The position numbers and the translations under genes were made by a program. From contig NZ_JARGER010000043.1 in the NCBI RefSeq assembly GCF_029210375.1, positions 372,001-436,000 on the forward strand: a stretch of 64,000 nucleotides of DNA. The letters run 5' to 3'. Shown one piece after another: positions 7,997 to 22,449 of this stretch (position 1 is the first letter of the stretch; each line of letters starts with the position of its first letter). Below the pieces are notes generated by a model. The model ran no database searches. It worked only from the letters and a program-made list of their open reading frames with translations, and was not told the DNA's origin. The stretch comes from Nocardioides sp. YIM 152315. GTDB lineage: Bacteria > Actinomycetota > Actinomycetes > Propionibacteriales > Nocardioidaceae.

Positions 7997-8862
7997 GCCA
8001 GCGCCTCCCGCACCAGGTCGAGCACGGGCACCGCGCCCGACTCGATGTCCGCGAGCGGCACCCAGGCGACGGCGTCGGTGGTGCCGTCGGTCTCGGCGAC
8101 CGCCGGCTCGGCCCCGTCGGCGACGGTCGCCTCGAAGGCCAGCGCGACCGCGTGGAAGTCCTCGTAGCGGCCCGAGGGCGCCGTGCCGCTGAAGTGCTCG
8201 TCGTGGATGGCGACCAGCTCCCCCACGCTGCCGTCGACGCCGCACTCCTCGCGCAGCTCTCGCAGGACGGCGGCGCGCGGCGACTCGCCGTGGTCGACGC
8301 CGCCGCCGGGCAGCGTCCACGAGCCGGTGTGGAAGCCGCGGGCGGAGATCCGGACGAGCAGGACCGTGTCGTCGCGGCGGACCAGGGCGTAGGCACCCAG
8401 GCGCTGGTGCCGGAACGGCCGGTGGTCGGCGAGCGCCTCGAGCACCATCGGCACGGCCGGCACCGTGCCGTCGAGCACGGACCCGACCGGGTGCCAGGCG
8501 GCGGCCATCGTGGACCCGCCGACCTCGACGACGTGGGGGTCCGGTGAGTCGGTCGGCACCCAGCCCTCGTAGACGATCCGCAGTGCGTGCGCGTCGACGC
8601 GCCGGCCCTCGCGCCAGACTCCCGGGAGGTGGGCGGAGTAGACGCGTGCGGTCTCCCCGACCGTTGCGTGCAGGCCGGTCTCCTCGAGGACCTCGCGGAC
8701 CACCGCGTCCCGCGGGTCCTCGCCGTGGTCGAGGCCGCCGCCGGGCAGCGTCCAGAGCTCCTCGGCCGTCACCGACGGCGACAGCCGGCTGAGCAGGATG
8801 CTGCCGCCACGCAGGATGACGGCGTACGCCGCCACTCGCTGTCGCTTCGGGAGCCCGCTCAT
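7993..8862 (-). CDS. Tandem two-domain Nudix hydrolase
   Basis: 289 residues with two complete Nudix domains in a row. The first box contains GGGLDHGEDP then REVLEETGL. The second contains GGGVDHGESP then RELREECGV. Both fit G-x5-E-x7-RE-x2-EE-x-G, so both could bind metal and hydrolyse a nucleoside diphosphate derivative. Each domain begins with a similar strand (VAAYAVILRGGSILLSRL and LGAYALVRRDDTVLLVRI), which points to an internal duplication. Start is the ATG at 8860-8862, 14 nt after the MenJ-like gene. The gene is coupled to the transhydrogenase-like gene by an ATGA overlap. Substrate unknown. Confidence 0.85.
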   Translation of the reverse strand: MSGLPKRQRVAAYAVILRGGSILLSRLSPSVTAEELWTLPGGGLDHGEDPRDAVVREVLEETGLHATVGETARVYSAHLPGVWREGRRVDAHALRIVYEGWVPTDSPDPHVVEVGGSTMAAAWHPVGSVLDGTVPAVPMVLEALADHRPFRHQRLGAYALVRRDDTVLLVRISARGFHTGSWTLPGGGVDHGESPRAAVLRELREECGVDGSVGELVAIHDEHFSGTAPSGRYEDFHAVALAFEATVADGAEPAVAETDGTTDAVAWVPLADIESGAVPVLDLVREALA

Positions 8863-8876
8863 CCTGGTGACCCGTC

Positions 8877-10127
8877 TCAGCTGAACGGCGGCCGGTGGTC
8901 GCGGGTCAGCGAGCGCCGGCCGGCCCAGCGCCAGACGCGGGCGGCGCGGTCGCGGTCGTCGTCGGTGACCAGGTTGCCCATCCAGCGCAGGGCCAGGGTC
9001 ATCAGCCAGTCCGAGCGCATCCCGACCGGGCCGAGCGCCGGCAGCAGGCGCGGCACGGTCACGAGGCCGGCGAGCCGGCGGGCGATCGAGAACGCCTCGC
9101 CGTAGTGGTCGCGCAGCAGCGCCGGCCAGACGGTGCCGAGGTCGCCCCGGTCCGACGACGCCGTCTCCGCCAGGATCTCCGCGACCAGGCGGCCGGTCTC
9201 GAGCCCGTAGTCGATGCCCTCGCCGTTCAGCGGGTTCACGCACCCGGCGGCGTCGCCGATCAGCGCCCAGTTGGGACCGGCCACGTTGGACACCGCGCCG
9301 CCCATCGGCAGCAGCGCCGAGGTCGGCATCCGCAGCTCGCCGGTGAGCTGGAAGTCGTCGCGCCGCTGGGCGGCGTAGTGCGCCATCAGCGGCTTGATCG
9401 CCAGGTCGGCGGGACGCTTGGCGGTGGCGAGCGTGCCGACGCCGAGGTTCACCTCGCCGGTGCCGAGCGGGAAGATCCAGCCGTAGCCGGAGAGCACGGC
9501 GCCGTCCTCGCCGCGCAGCTCGAGGTGGGAGCTGATCCACGGGTCGTCGGACATGCCGGAGGCGACGTAGGACCGACCGGCGACGCCGTAGACGGTCTCG
9601 CGGTGCCACTCCCGGCCGAGGACCTTGCCCAGCGGGGAGCGCACCCCGTCGGCCACGACCAGGCGGCGGCAGGCGATCTCGACCGGTCCGGCGTCGGTCC
9701 GGAAGACGACCGCGGTCACCCGGCCCCGGTCGCGACGTACGTCGACCGCGCGGTGCCCGTCGACCGCGGTCGCGCCCGCCTTGATCGCCGTCGTGCGCAG
9801 GTGGTCGTCGAGCTCGGTGCGCGCCACCGCCGACCCCCAGTCGGGGAGAGTGCCGCCGGGCCAGGGCAGCAGCAGGGTCTGCCCGAAGCCGTGGGCGCGC
9901 AGCCCCCGGTTGACCGTGTGGGCGCGCAGCCAGTCCCCGAGCCCGAGCCGCTCGAGCTCGCCGATCGCGCGTGGGGTCAGCCCGTCGCCGCAGGTCTTGT
10001 CACGGGGGAAGACCGCCGCGTCGGCGAGCACCACCTCGGCCCCCGACCGGGCCGCCCACGCGGCGGCCGCCGACCCCGCGGGGCCGGCGCCCACGACGAG
10101 GACGTCGGTCTGGGTCGGTATGCTCAC
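8877..10127 (-). CDS. menJ: Geranylgeranyl reductase family flavoprotein, MenJ-like menaquinone reductase
   Basis: 416 residues. The N-terminal FAD motif VLVVGAGPAGSAAAAWAARSG, the FPRDKTCGDGLTPRA signature and the second FAD motif ALIGDAAGCVNPLNGEGI define the geranylgeranyl reductase family. In mycobacteria the closest member, MenJ, saturates one isoprene unit of menaquinone at the membrane. The length and CGDG motif fit MenJ. Without other menaquinone genes nearby, archaeol-type or chlorophyll-type reductases are unlikely in this lineage but not excluded. GTG start with GGAG a few bases upstream. It leads into the Nudix-transhydrogenase-dehydrogenase run. Confidence 0.75.
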   Translation of the reverse strand: MSIPTQTDVLVVGAGPAGSAAAAWAARSGAEVVLADAAVFPRDKTCGDGLTPRAIGELERLGLGDWLRAHTVNRGLRAHGFGQTLLLPWPGGTLPDWGSAVARTELDDHLRTTAIKAGATAVDGHRAVDVRRDRGRVTAVVFRTDAGPVEIACRRLVVADGVRSPLGKVLGREWHRETVYGVAGRSYVASGMSDDPWISSHLELRGEDGAVLSGYGWIFPLGTGEVNLGVGTLATAKRPADLAIKPLMAHYAAQRRDDFQLTGELRMPTSALLPMGGAVSNVAGPNWALIGDAAGCVNPLNGEGIDYGLETGRLVAEILAETASSDRGDLGTVWPALLRDHYGEAFSIARRLAGLVTVPRLLPALGPVGMRSDWLMTLALRWMGNLVTDDDRDRAARVWRWAGRRSLTRDHRPPFS

Positions 10128-10139
10128 GCTCCGATTGTC

Positions 10140-11168
10140 TCAGCGCAGCGTCGAATCCGTGATTCCGGGGCGCCGCGCGCCGAGGAAGAAGATGCCGGGC
10201 AGTCCCCGCGTCTCGAACCCGCGACTGGGGTTCCGCGCGAGCGTCGAGTGCCGGATCCGCATCGTGCCGGTGCGGTCGTTGCTCACGAAGAAGACCGCGC
10301 CGCCGCCCTCCCGCGCGACGTTGTCCCGGACCAGGGTGCCGCCGAGGTCGAGGGTGAACCGGTTGCCGTCGAGGTAGATCGCCCCTCCACTGCCGCCGCC
10401 CGGCGTCCCGGCGCGGGCCGGGTTGGCGCCGTGGCCCACGGCCCGATTGCCGACGAACGTGCTGTTCAGCACCCGCCAGGAGACGCCGATGCTGCTCAGC
10501 GCGCCACCGTTGCTGCACCGCCCGCCGCGGAACGTGCTGCCCACGACGTACACCGGCCGGTCGCGGTGCTGATCGAGCACCCGCACCGCCGCGCCACCCA
10601 GGTCCGGCCCCCTGCGCTCGCAGCGGTTGCCGACGAACGTCGAGTCGACGATCCGCAGTCGGCCACCCCGCACGAAGATCGCGCCGCCGCCGCCACCGTC
10701 GTAGGTCTCGCCGACCGAGCTCCCGTGCGCGAGGGTGAGGTGCTGCACGGTGAGTCGCGGCGACGCCTGGTCGTTGCAGTGCGACGTCGTCCAGTGCTGC
10801 TTCGGGTCGCAGGTGTTCTGGTAGAGGATCCGGCGCTCGCCACCGCCGTCGAGGGTGACCAGCCCGCCGCCGTCGATGACCACGCGACGGGAGTCGTTGA
10901 CGACCTTCGCCGTCCGGCGCATCCGGATCGTCACCGGCTCCGGTCCGCAGTCGAACCTGATCACGCCGCCCCGGCGCACCGCCCGCACCACGGCCGCGGA
11001 CGTGCAGCTCGCCGGGGTCCCGCGACCGATCACGTGGTCCGGGTGCGAGGTGTCCGCGGCCCGCCCCGCCGGGGGCACCGCCACCGGCCGCACGCCGTCG
11101 GCGTGCGAGGCAGGGGTGAGGCCGACCAGACCGGCGATCACGAGGGCGACGAGGAGGACCCGAGTCAC
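10140..11168 (-). CDS. Exported right-handed beta-helix protein
   Basis: 342 residues with a signal peptide (VLLVALVIAGLVGLTPASHA). The mature part has repeated rungs of the type GGGAIFVRGGRLRIVDSTFVGNR, GGALSSIGVSWRVLNSTFVGN and GGAVFFVSNDRT. This is the pattern of parallel beta-helix (PbH1/polymorphic repeat) proteins that bind or cleave polysaccharides. The cysteine pairs fit a secreted protein. No lyase or hydrolase catalytic set is evident. It ends 12 nt before the MenJ-like gene on the same strand. Function unknown, probably at the cell surface or secreted. Confidence 0.7.
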   Translation of the reverse strand: MTRVLLVALVIAGLVGLTPASHADGVRPVAVPPAGRAADTSHPDHVIGRGTPASCTSAAVVRAVRRGGVIRFDCGPEPVTIRMRRTAKVVNDSRRVVIDGGGLVTLDGGGERRILYQNTCDPKQHWTTSHCNDQASPRLTVQHLTLAHGSSVGETYDGGGGGAIFVRGGRLRIVDSTFVGNRCERRGPDLGGAAVRVLDQHRDRPVYVVGSTFRGGRCSNGGALSSIGVSWRVLNSTFVGNRAVGHGANPARAGTPGGGSGGAIYLDGNRFTLDLGGTLVRDNVAREGGGAVFFVSNDRTGTMRIRHSTLARNPSRGFETRGLPGIFFLGARRPGITDSTLR

Positions 11169-11184
11169 CCGCCGATGCTAGTGG

Positions 11185-11688
11185 TCAGCGCCGGGCGCGG
11201 TAGGGGCCGTGCTCGAGGAGGTGCACCCGCTCGTTGCGGCACCCCGTGCCGGGGTGTCGGACGAACTGCGACCGGGTCTCGTCCGGCAGGTAGACCCGGA
11301 GCCCGTCGACATGCGCCGGGCGGCACCTGCGCTTCGGGTACGGCGCGGCCAGCGTCTCGGCGACCGGGCTGCTCACCCGGTGTCCCGGCCGCACCACGGT
11401 GCTCGGCGTCCGCCCCTTCGCGCGGGTCGCGGCCGCCCCGACCTGCGTGCCGTCGCCGCCGCCGACGTACGACAGCCCGCCGTACCCCTCGATCCGGCAC
11501 GCGCGGTCGGAGACGTTGCGGAGCACGATCCACCCGTAGCGGTGGCTCATCCCCGCGTCACCGCCGCGGTAGGACGCCTTCAGGTGGGCGTTGGTGCACT
11601 CCGGCGGGCCGGCCGCGTGCGCGGTCAGAATTGTCAGGCCCGCGGCGAGGAGGCCGAGGACCAGGGATGCGATCAGTCGCTTGGTCAT
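11185..11688 (-). CDS. Exported DUF4232-like protein
   Basis: 167 residues beginning MTKRLIASLVLG with a signal peptide that ends near AHAAGPP. The mature domain has spaced cysteines (PPECTNAHL, DRACRIEGYGG, KRRCRPAHV, GTGCRNERV) and the strand YGWIVLRNVSDRACRI. These match the DUF4232 family of small secreted actinobacterial proteins of unknown role. I used the internal ATG at 11686-11688, because the longer frame adds a hydrophilic stretch before the signal peptide. It lies 16 nt upstream of the beta-helix gene on the same strand, so the pair may be co-transcribed. Confidence 0.7.
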   Translation of the reverse strand: MTKRLIASLVLGLLAAGLTILTAHAAGPPECTNAHLKASYRGGDAGMSHRYGWIVLRNVSDRACRIEGYGGLSYVGGGDGTQVGAAATRAKGRTPSTVVRPGHRVSSPVAETLAAPYPKRRCRPAHVDGLRVYLPDETRSQFVRHPGTGCRNERVHLLEHGPYRARR

Positions 11689-11798
11689 GCCAGTGGGACG
11701 CCGACACGGGGCCGCCGGTTGCCCCGACGCGGCCCTCTCCTGCATCCGGCGGCCGCCCCGTCATCTCGGGTCGCGCGTCATCGGTCACGTTTGTCGCG

Positions 11799-11882
11799 GG
11801 AATACCCGGTGCACCGGGTATTCCTGGACCTCTCGGCCACTGCAACACCCGAGAAGCGCGGGAAGCGCCCGAGAAGTCCGGG
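11799..11882 (+). repeat. 84-nt REP-like element, copy 1
   Basis: Begins with a perfect 26-bp palindrome at 11799-11824 (half-site GGAATACCCGGTG). After a 16-nt variable spacer comes TGCAACACCCGAGAAGCGCG at 11841-11860, then a related CCGAGAAGTCCGGG ending at 11882. The same order and exactly the same total length recur in inverted orientation at 50876-50959. No mobile-element gene adjoins it. Confidence 0.85.
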
Positions 11883-11939
11883 TCGATCAGGCGCCCGGCC
11901 CGAGCCGCGCGTGCGCCGAATCGGCGTCCCGGAGATGAC

Positions 11940-11975
11940 AGAGGCCCCACCACCCGACCGGGCGATGGGGCCTCT
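11940..11975 (-). terminator. Hairpin downstream of rpoC (second)
   Basis: Perfect 10-bp arms, AGAGGCCCCA at 11940-11949 and TGGGGCCTCT at 11966-11975, with a 16-nt loop. There is no T-run on either strand, so it may be a backup or a processing stem rather than a classic terminator. Confidence 0.45.
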
Positions 11976-11987
11976 GTGCGACGGACT

Positions 11988-12050
11988 GGGTTTCGAGACG
12001 CGTCACACGTCCCGCGCTGACGCGCGGTCCGTGTCGACGCTCCTCAACCT
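11988..12050. repeat. Degenerate dispersed inverted motif (TTTCGAGAC...CTCCTCAACC)
   Basis: GGGTTTCGAGACG at 11988-12000 and CGCTCCTCAACCT at 12038-12050 flank a partly self-complementary centre. This resembles the GGTTTCGAGACGC...TCCTCAACC palindromes scattered through many actinobacterial genomes. Related pieces lie at 16041-16081 and at about 34046-34058. Confidence 0.45.
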
Positions 12051-12061
12051 TCGCGCCTGGT

Positions 12062-12087
12062 CCTGCCCGGAGCAAGCTCCGGGCAGG
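12062..12087 (-). terminator. Probable rpoC terminator hairpin
   Basis: An 11-bp stem, CCTGCCCGGAG at 12062-12072 with CTCCGGGCAGG at 12077-12087, and a 4-nt loop. It starts 6 nt after the rpoC stop. No T-tract follows, as is common in actinobacteria. Confidence 0.6.
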
Positions 12088-12092
12088 GGCGC

Positions 12093-15977
<3,885 letters not shown>

Positions 15978-16036
15978 TGTGGCTGCAACCCTTCGGTAGT
16001 TCTAGGAAAGATGAAGTAGTGGGGGCGGAGGCGGGC

Positions 16037-16087
16037 CCCGGCGGTGGTTGAGGAAGGACGAAGTCCTGTCTCGACACCACCGCCGGG
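16037..16087 (-). repeat. Long hairpin in the rpoB-rpoC spacer
   Basis: Outer arms CCCGGCGGTGGT (16037-16048) and ACCACCGCCGGG (16076-16087) pair perfectly. Between them sits an inner stem AGGAC-gaa-GTCCT (16055-16067). The sequence GGTTGAGGA...TCTCGACACC inside it resembles the dispersed actinobacterial palindrome seen downstream of rpoC. It could attenuate or process the rpoB-rpoC transcript. Confidence 0.6.
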
Positions 16088-16094
16088 CCGCATC

Positions 16095-19616
<3,522 letters not shown>

Positions 19617-19716
19617 GAGGTGTCCTTCGACGAAACGCTGTGAGATCGGCGTCGGCCCACCACAGAACCAACCACCGGGCAGGCTGGAGAGCATTTGAGG
19701 GCAGACGCAAAGGAAA

Positions 19717-19745
19717 AGCCTACCGCACGCGGACACGCGCCACAA
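19717..19745 (-). promoter_or_regulatory. Predicted rpoB promoter
   Basis: On the minus strand, TTGTGG (19740-19745) and TAGGCT (19717-19722) are 17 nt apart, a good housekeeping sigma match. It leaves a leader of about 95 nt before the TTG start of rpoB. Confidence 0.6.
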
Positions 19746-19790
19746 ACCCCGGACTGAGCGCCGGGTGCGGCGTTGGCGACGATCATGAAC

Positions 19791-19829
19791 GCCCGGGGCG
19801 GCCAGGTCAAGCAGCGCGGCCGTCCGGGC
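19791..19829 (-). terminator. Possible terminator of the mce operon
   Basis: Just after the stop of the last mce-operon gene, GCCCGG (19791-19796) pairs with CCGGGC (19824-19829) and CGGCC (19799-19803) with GGCCG (19818-19822), separated by a small internal loop. No T-run. Confidence 0.4.
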
Positions 19830-20570
19830 TCAGGTGTCCAGTCCCGCGACCAGCCAGTCGCCGTCCACCTTCTCCATGGTCACCGTGACCCAGTTTTTGT
19901 AGACGACCGGCCTCTTCTCGGCCTTGTTGGTGCGGGTCTGGTCGACCAGCAGGAAGACCTGCGCCCGGTCGTCGTCGGCGCGCACCAGGCCCGACCGCAC
20001 CAGCTCGGCCTCCACGACCGTGCCGGTCGACGGCGCGTTCTGCTGGATCACGCCGTCGAAGAGCTTGTCGTACTCCTCGCGGTAGTCGCCGGTGAGGTGT
20101 GCCTGCGCGGCCGCCCGCGACTCGTCGAGGTGCCTGGCGTCGTAGGACAGGATCGGGACGATCGCTCGCTCGGCCGCGGCCCGGGCCTCGGCGGAGGCGT
20201 CCTCGACCGCGCGGTCGGAGGGCACCGTGGCCGCGACCACCGCCGCGGCGCCGGCGACCAGCAGCGTCACGACCGCCACGCCGACCAGCAGCCAGCCCGG
20301 CACCACCCGGCGGCCCGTCGGCGCTGCCGGCGCCGGTGCGGGCTCGGGCTCGGGCTCAGGCTCCGGTCCGGGGGCCTGCGCGGCGAGCTCGGCGTCGTAC
20401 GCCGCGCGCCGGTCGGCGTCGAGCAGCACCTCGGCGGCGCGGTTGAGCGACCCGAACCGGCGGTCGGTCGGGTCGAGGTCGGCGATCGCGGCGCGCCACG
20501 CGACCCGGATCTCGTCCTCGCTCGCGCCGGCCTCGACGCCGAGGAGGTCATACCAGCTCGGGGTGCTCAC
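19830..20570 (-). CDS. Mce-associated membrane protein with a degenerate J-domain
   Basis: 246 residues. Residues 1-55 form a J-like domain (SWYDLLGVEAGASEDEIRVAW ending in LLDADRRAAYDAEL) in which the HPD tripeptide is replaced by DLDP, so DnaK activation is unlikely. A Pro/Glu/Ala linker, one membrane helix (VPGWLLVGVAVVTLLVAGAA) and a C-terminal domain (WVTVTMEKVDGDWLVAGLDT) follow, the usual layout of Mce-associated (Mas/VirB8-like) proteins. Such proteins stabilise Mce transporters in mycobacteria. The GTG start overlaps the preceding gene's TGA by 4 nt. Last gene of the operon. Confidence 0.75.
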   Translation of the reverse strand: MSTPSWYDLLGVEAGASEDEIRVAWRAAIADLDPTDRRFGSLNRAAEVLLDADRRAAYDAELAAQAPGPEPEPEPEPAPAPAAPTGRRVVPGWLLVGVAVVTLLVAGAAAVVAATVPSDRAVEDASAEARAAAERAIVPILSYDARHLDESRAAAQAHLTGDYREEYDKLFDGVIQQNAPSTGTVVEAELVRSGLVRADDDRAQVFLLVDQTRTNKAEKRPVVYKNWVTVTMEKVDGDWLVAGLDT

Positions 20571-21166
20571 TGCCCGCTCCCCTCGGCGCTCACCGTCGAG
20601 TAGTCGTCGACCAGCCACTCACCGTCGGAGCGGACCAGGTCGACCTCCCAGCGCAGCACGTCGGGGTCGGCCTCGACCCGCTTGGCGTCGTCGTCGGGGT
20701 GCTGCGGGTCGGGGTAGCTGCCGGTGATGCCGGCGGCCACGACGACGCTGGCGTCGTCCTCGCCGATCGACTCGACGCCGGTGCCGTAGACCTCCGCCGT
20801 CCGCCCGTAGCCGGCCTGGGCGACGGTCTTCTCGGCGATCGGCAGCCCGGACTTCTCGAAGTCGGCCGCGAACTTCGGCGTGATCACCTCGCTGACCTGC
20901 TGCAGGTAGTCCGGCAGGCGGCCCTGGTCGTCGAGCTGGTCGGGGCCGTAGGTGTTGAGCCGCAGCACGAACTGCTCGGTCTGGCGCAGCACGGCCTCGC
21001 GCTCCGACTGGGCGCTGTCGGCGGCACCGCGGCGCTCGGCGAGCAGCCACACGAGGCAGCCGGCCGACGCGAGCAGCGCGAGCACGAGCACCCCGAGCAC
21101 GACGAGTCGGGCCGTGCCGTGGGGGCGCCGGTCCTGCCGGTCGGGGGTCGGCTCGGTCGCGCTCAC
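20567..21166 (-). CDS. Mce-associated membrane protein
   Basis: 199 residues: a charged cytoplasmic N-terminus (TEPTPDRQDRRPHG), one membrane helix (LVVLGVLVLALLASAGCLVWLL) and an outside domain ending VDLVRSDGEWLVDDYSTV. The ending EWLVDDY and the length are typical of Mce-associated proteins encoded at the 3' end of mce operons. Start is the GTG at 21164-21166, overlapping the mceF stop by 4 nt (GTGA). Its partner downstream carries an extra J-like domain. Confidence 0.75.
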   Translation of the reverse strand: MSATEPTPDRQDRRPHGTARLVVLGVLVLALLASAGCLVWLLAERRGAADSAQSEREAVLRQTEQFVLRLNTYGPDQLDDQGRLPDYLQQVSEVITPKFAADFEKSGLPIAEKTVAQAGYGRTAEVYGTGVESIGEDDASVVVAAGITGSYPDPQHPDDDAKRVEADPDVLRWEVDLVRSDGEWLVDDYSTVSAEGSGQ

Positions 21167-22449
21167 CTCGGGCTCCTGGTCAAGGGCTGGAGAAACAGCC
21201 ACTTCCAACTCTCCTCTCCGAAGCTCGTCGGGGCAGCGGTCCCGGGCTGGGCGTCGGCGCCGTCGACCCGGTCGCTCCAGCGCAGCCGCTCGGTCTCGGG
21301 GTCGTACGACGCGACGACCGGTGCCCGGTAGTGCGGCGCCGCCCGCTGCAGGTTCTGCACGCCGCGGGCGTTGCTCTTCGACGCGGGCTCGGTGCAGCCC
21401 GCCTGCTCGTTCACCGGGCGGTTGCCGCCGTCCTGCGGCGGACGGGTGTCGGTGCCCTCGTAGCCGGCATGACACACCGGGTTGGTCGTCAGGATCAGGC
21501 CGAAGTGGGCGTCGTAGAGGCCGGTGTCGGGCGACTTGGACACGACGGTGAAGCCGCCCTCCACGACGTACGGGTAGATGACGAGGATCTGCCGGATGCC
21601 GGGGAGGTGCTCGACGATCACCTCGCCGGTGGTCACCAGGTTGTTGATGAGCTCGCCCAGGTCGACGCCGTACTCCTCGAGGAAGGTGCGCAGCTGGTCG
21701 GCCGTCGCCGAGCCGCTGTCGATCACCTGGCGCAGCGCCTTGTCTGACCCCGCGAGCGTGCCGCTGAACAGGCTCAGCTGGTCGGCGAACGTGCGGATCG
21801 CGCTCGCCTTGTCCGCCTGGGTCTGCAGCACCGTGTTGCTGTCGCGGATCAGCGCCGTGGTCAGGTCGAAGTTGGCGTCGGCCTCCTCGATGAAGGAGTT
21901 GCCGGTGTCGATGATCCGCTGGAGGTCCTTGCCGGTGCCCGCGAACGCGCGGCCGAGCTCGTCGACCGTCGTCGCGAGGGCGTCCCGGTCGACCGACTGC
22001 ACGGTCTCGGAGATGTCGGCCAGGAACTTCTCGGTCGCGATCGGGGTCTGGGTGTCCGCCCTCGCGATCTCGGAGCCGTCCTCGAGGTACGGCGAGTCGT
22101 TCCTGCGCGGCTGCAGCTCGACGTACTGCTCACCCACGGCCGACCGGTTGCCGACCACGGCGAGCGTGTCGGCCGGGATGTCGTCGACACCGTTGTCGAT
22201 GTCGAGATGGACGTCGACGCCGCCGTCGGTGAGCGTCATGTCGCCGACCTTGCCGATCCGGACGCCGCGGTAGGAGACCTCGGCGCCCTCGTAGATGCCG
22301 CCGGAGCGCTCGAAGTGGGCGACCACGGTGTAGTCGTCGTCGAAGAAGGCCCGGTCGAGCTGGGCGTAGCGGGCGCCGACGTAGCTGACGCCGAGCAGGG
22401 TGATCGCCACGAAGACGAGCAGCTGGATGCGGGTGCGGCGGGTGATCAT
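21163..22449 (-). CDS. mceF: Mce family protein MceF
   Basis: 428 residues. One N-terminal membrane helix (RIQLLVFVAITLLGVSYVGA) is followed by the MlaD/MCE domain (VVAHFERSGGIYEGAEVSYRG, VGEQYVELQP), then a long helical region and a Pro/Gly-rich tail. Mce proteins form a hexameric tube that carries lipids to the YrbE permease. Its place as the sixth mce gene, before the Mas genes, marks it as the F subunit. The ATG at 22447-22449 overlaps the mceE stop by 4 nt. A cysteine pair in the tail (NPVCHAGYEG, EQAGCTEPA) may form a disulphide outside. Confidence 0.9.
   Translation of the reverse strand: MITRRTRIQLLVFVAITLLGVSYVGARYAQLDRAFFDDDYTVVAHFERSGGIYEGAEVSYRGVRIGKVGDMTLTDGGVDVHLDIDNGVDDIPADTLAVVGNRSAVGEQYVELQPRRNDSPYLEDGSEIARADTQTPIATEKFLADISETVQSVDRDALATTVDELGRAFAGTGKDLQRIIDTGNSFIEEADANFDLTTALIRDSNTVLQTQADKASAIRTFADQLSLFSGTLAGSDKALRQVIDSGSATADQLRTFLEEYGVDLGELINNLVTTGEVIVEHLPGIRQILVIYPYVVEGGFTVVSKSPDTGLYDAHFGLILTTNPVCHAGYEGTDTRPPQDGGNRPVNEQAGCTEPASKSNARGVQNLQRAAPHYRAPVVASYDPETERLRWSDRVDGADAQPGTAAPTSFGEESWKWLFLQPLTRSPR

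Larger units (their letters stand above)
11689..12092 (-). other. Intergenic region downstream of rpoC
   Basis: 404 nt with no credible gene. It holds, from the rpoC side, a GC-rich hairpin at 12062-12087, a TTTCGAGAC...CTCCTCAACC-type repeat arm pair at 11988-12050, a second hairpin at 11940-11975 and the 84-nt palindromic element at 11799-11882. Short translated frames here are shadows of these repeats. Confidence 0.7.

Noticed and set aside
8895-12020. A 1041-codon plus-strand frame across menJ, the beta-helix gene and the DUF4232 gene
   Set aside because: It crosses several well-supported minus-strand genes and the intergenic repeat, and encodes Pro/Arg/Gly-rich text without domains.
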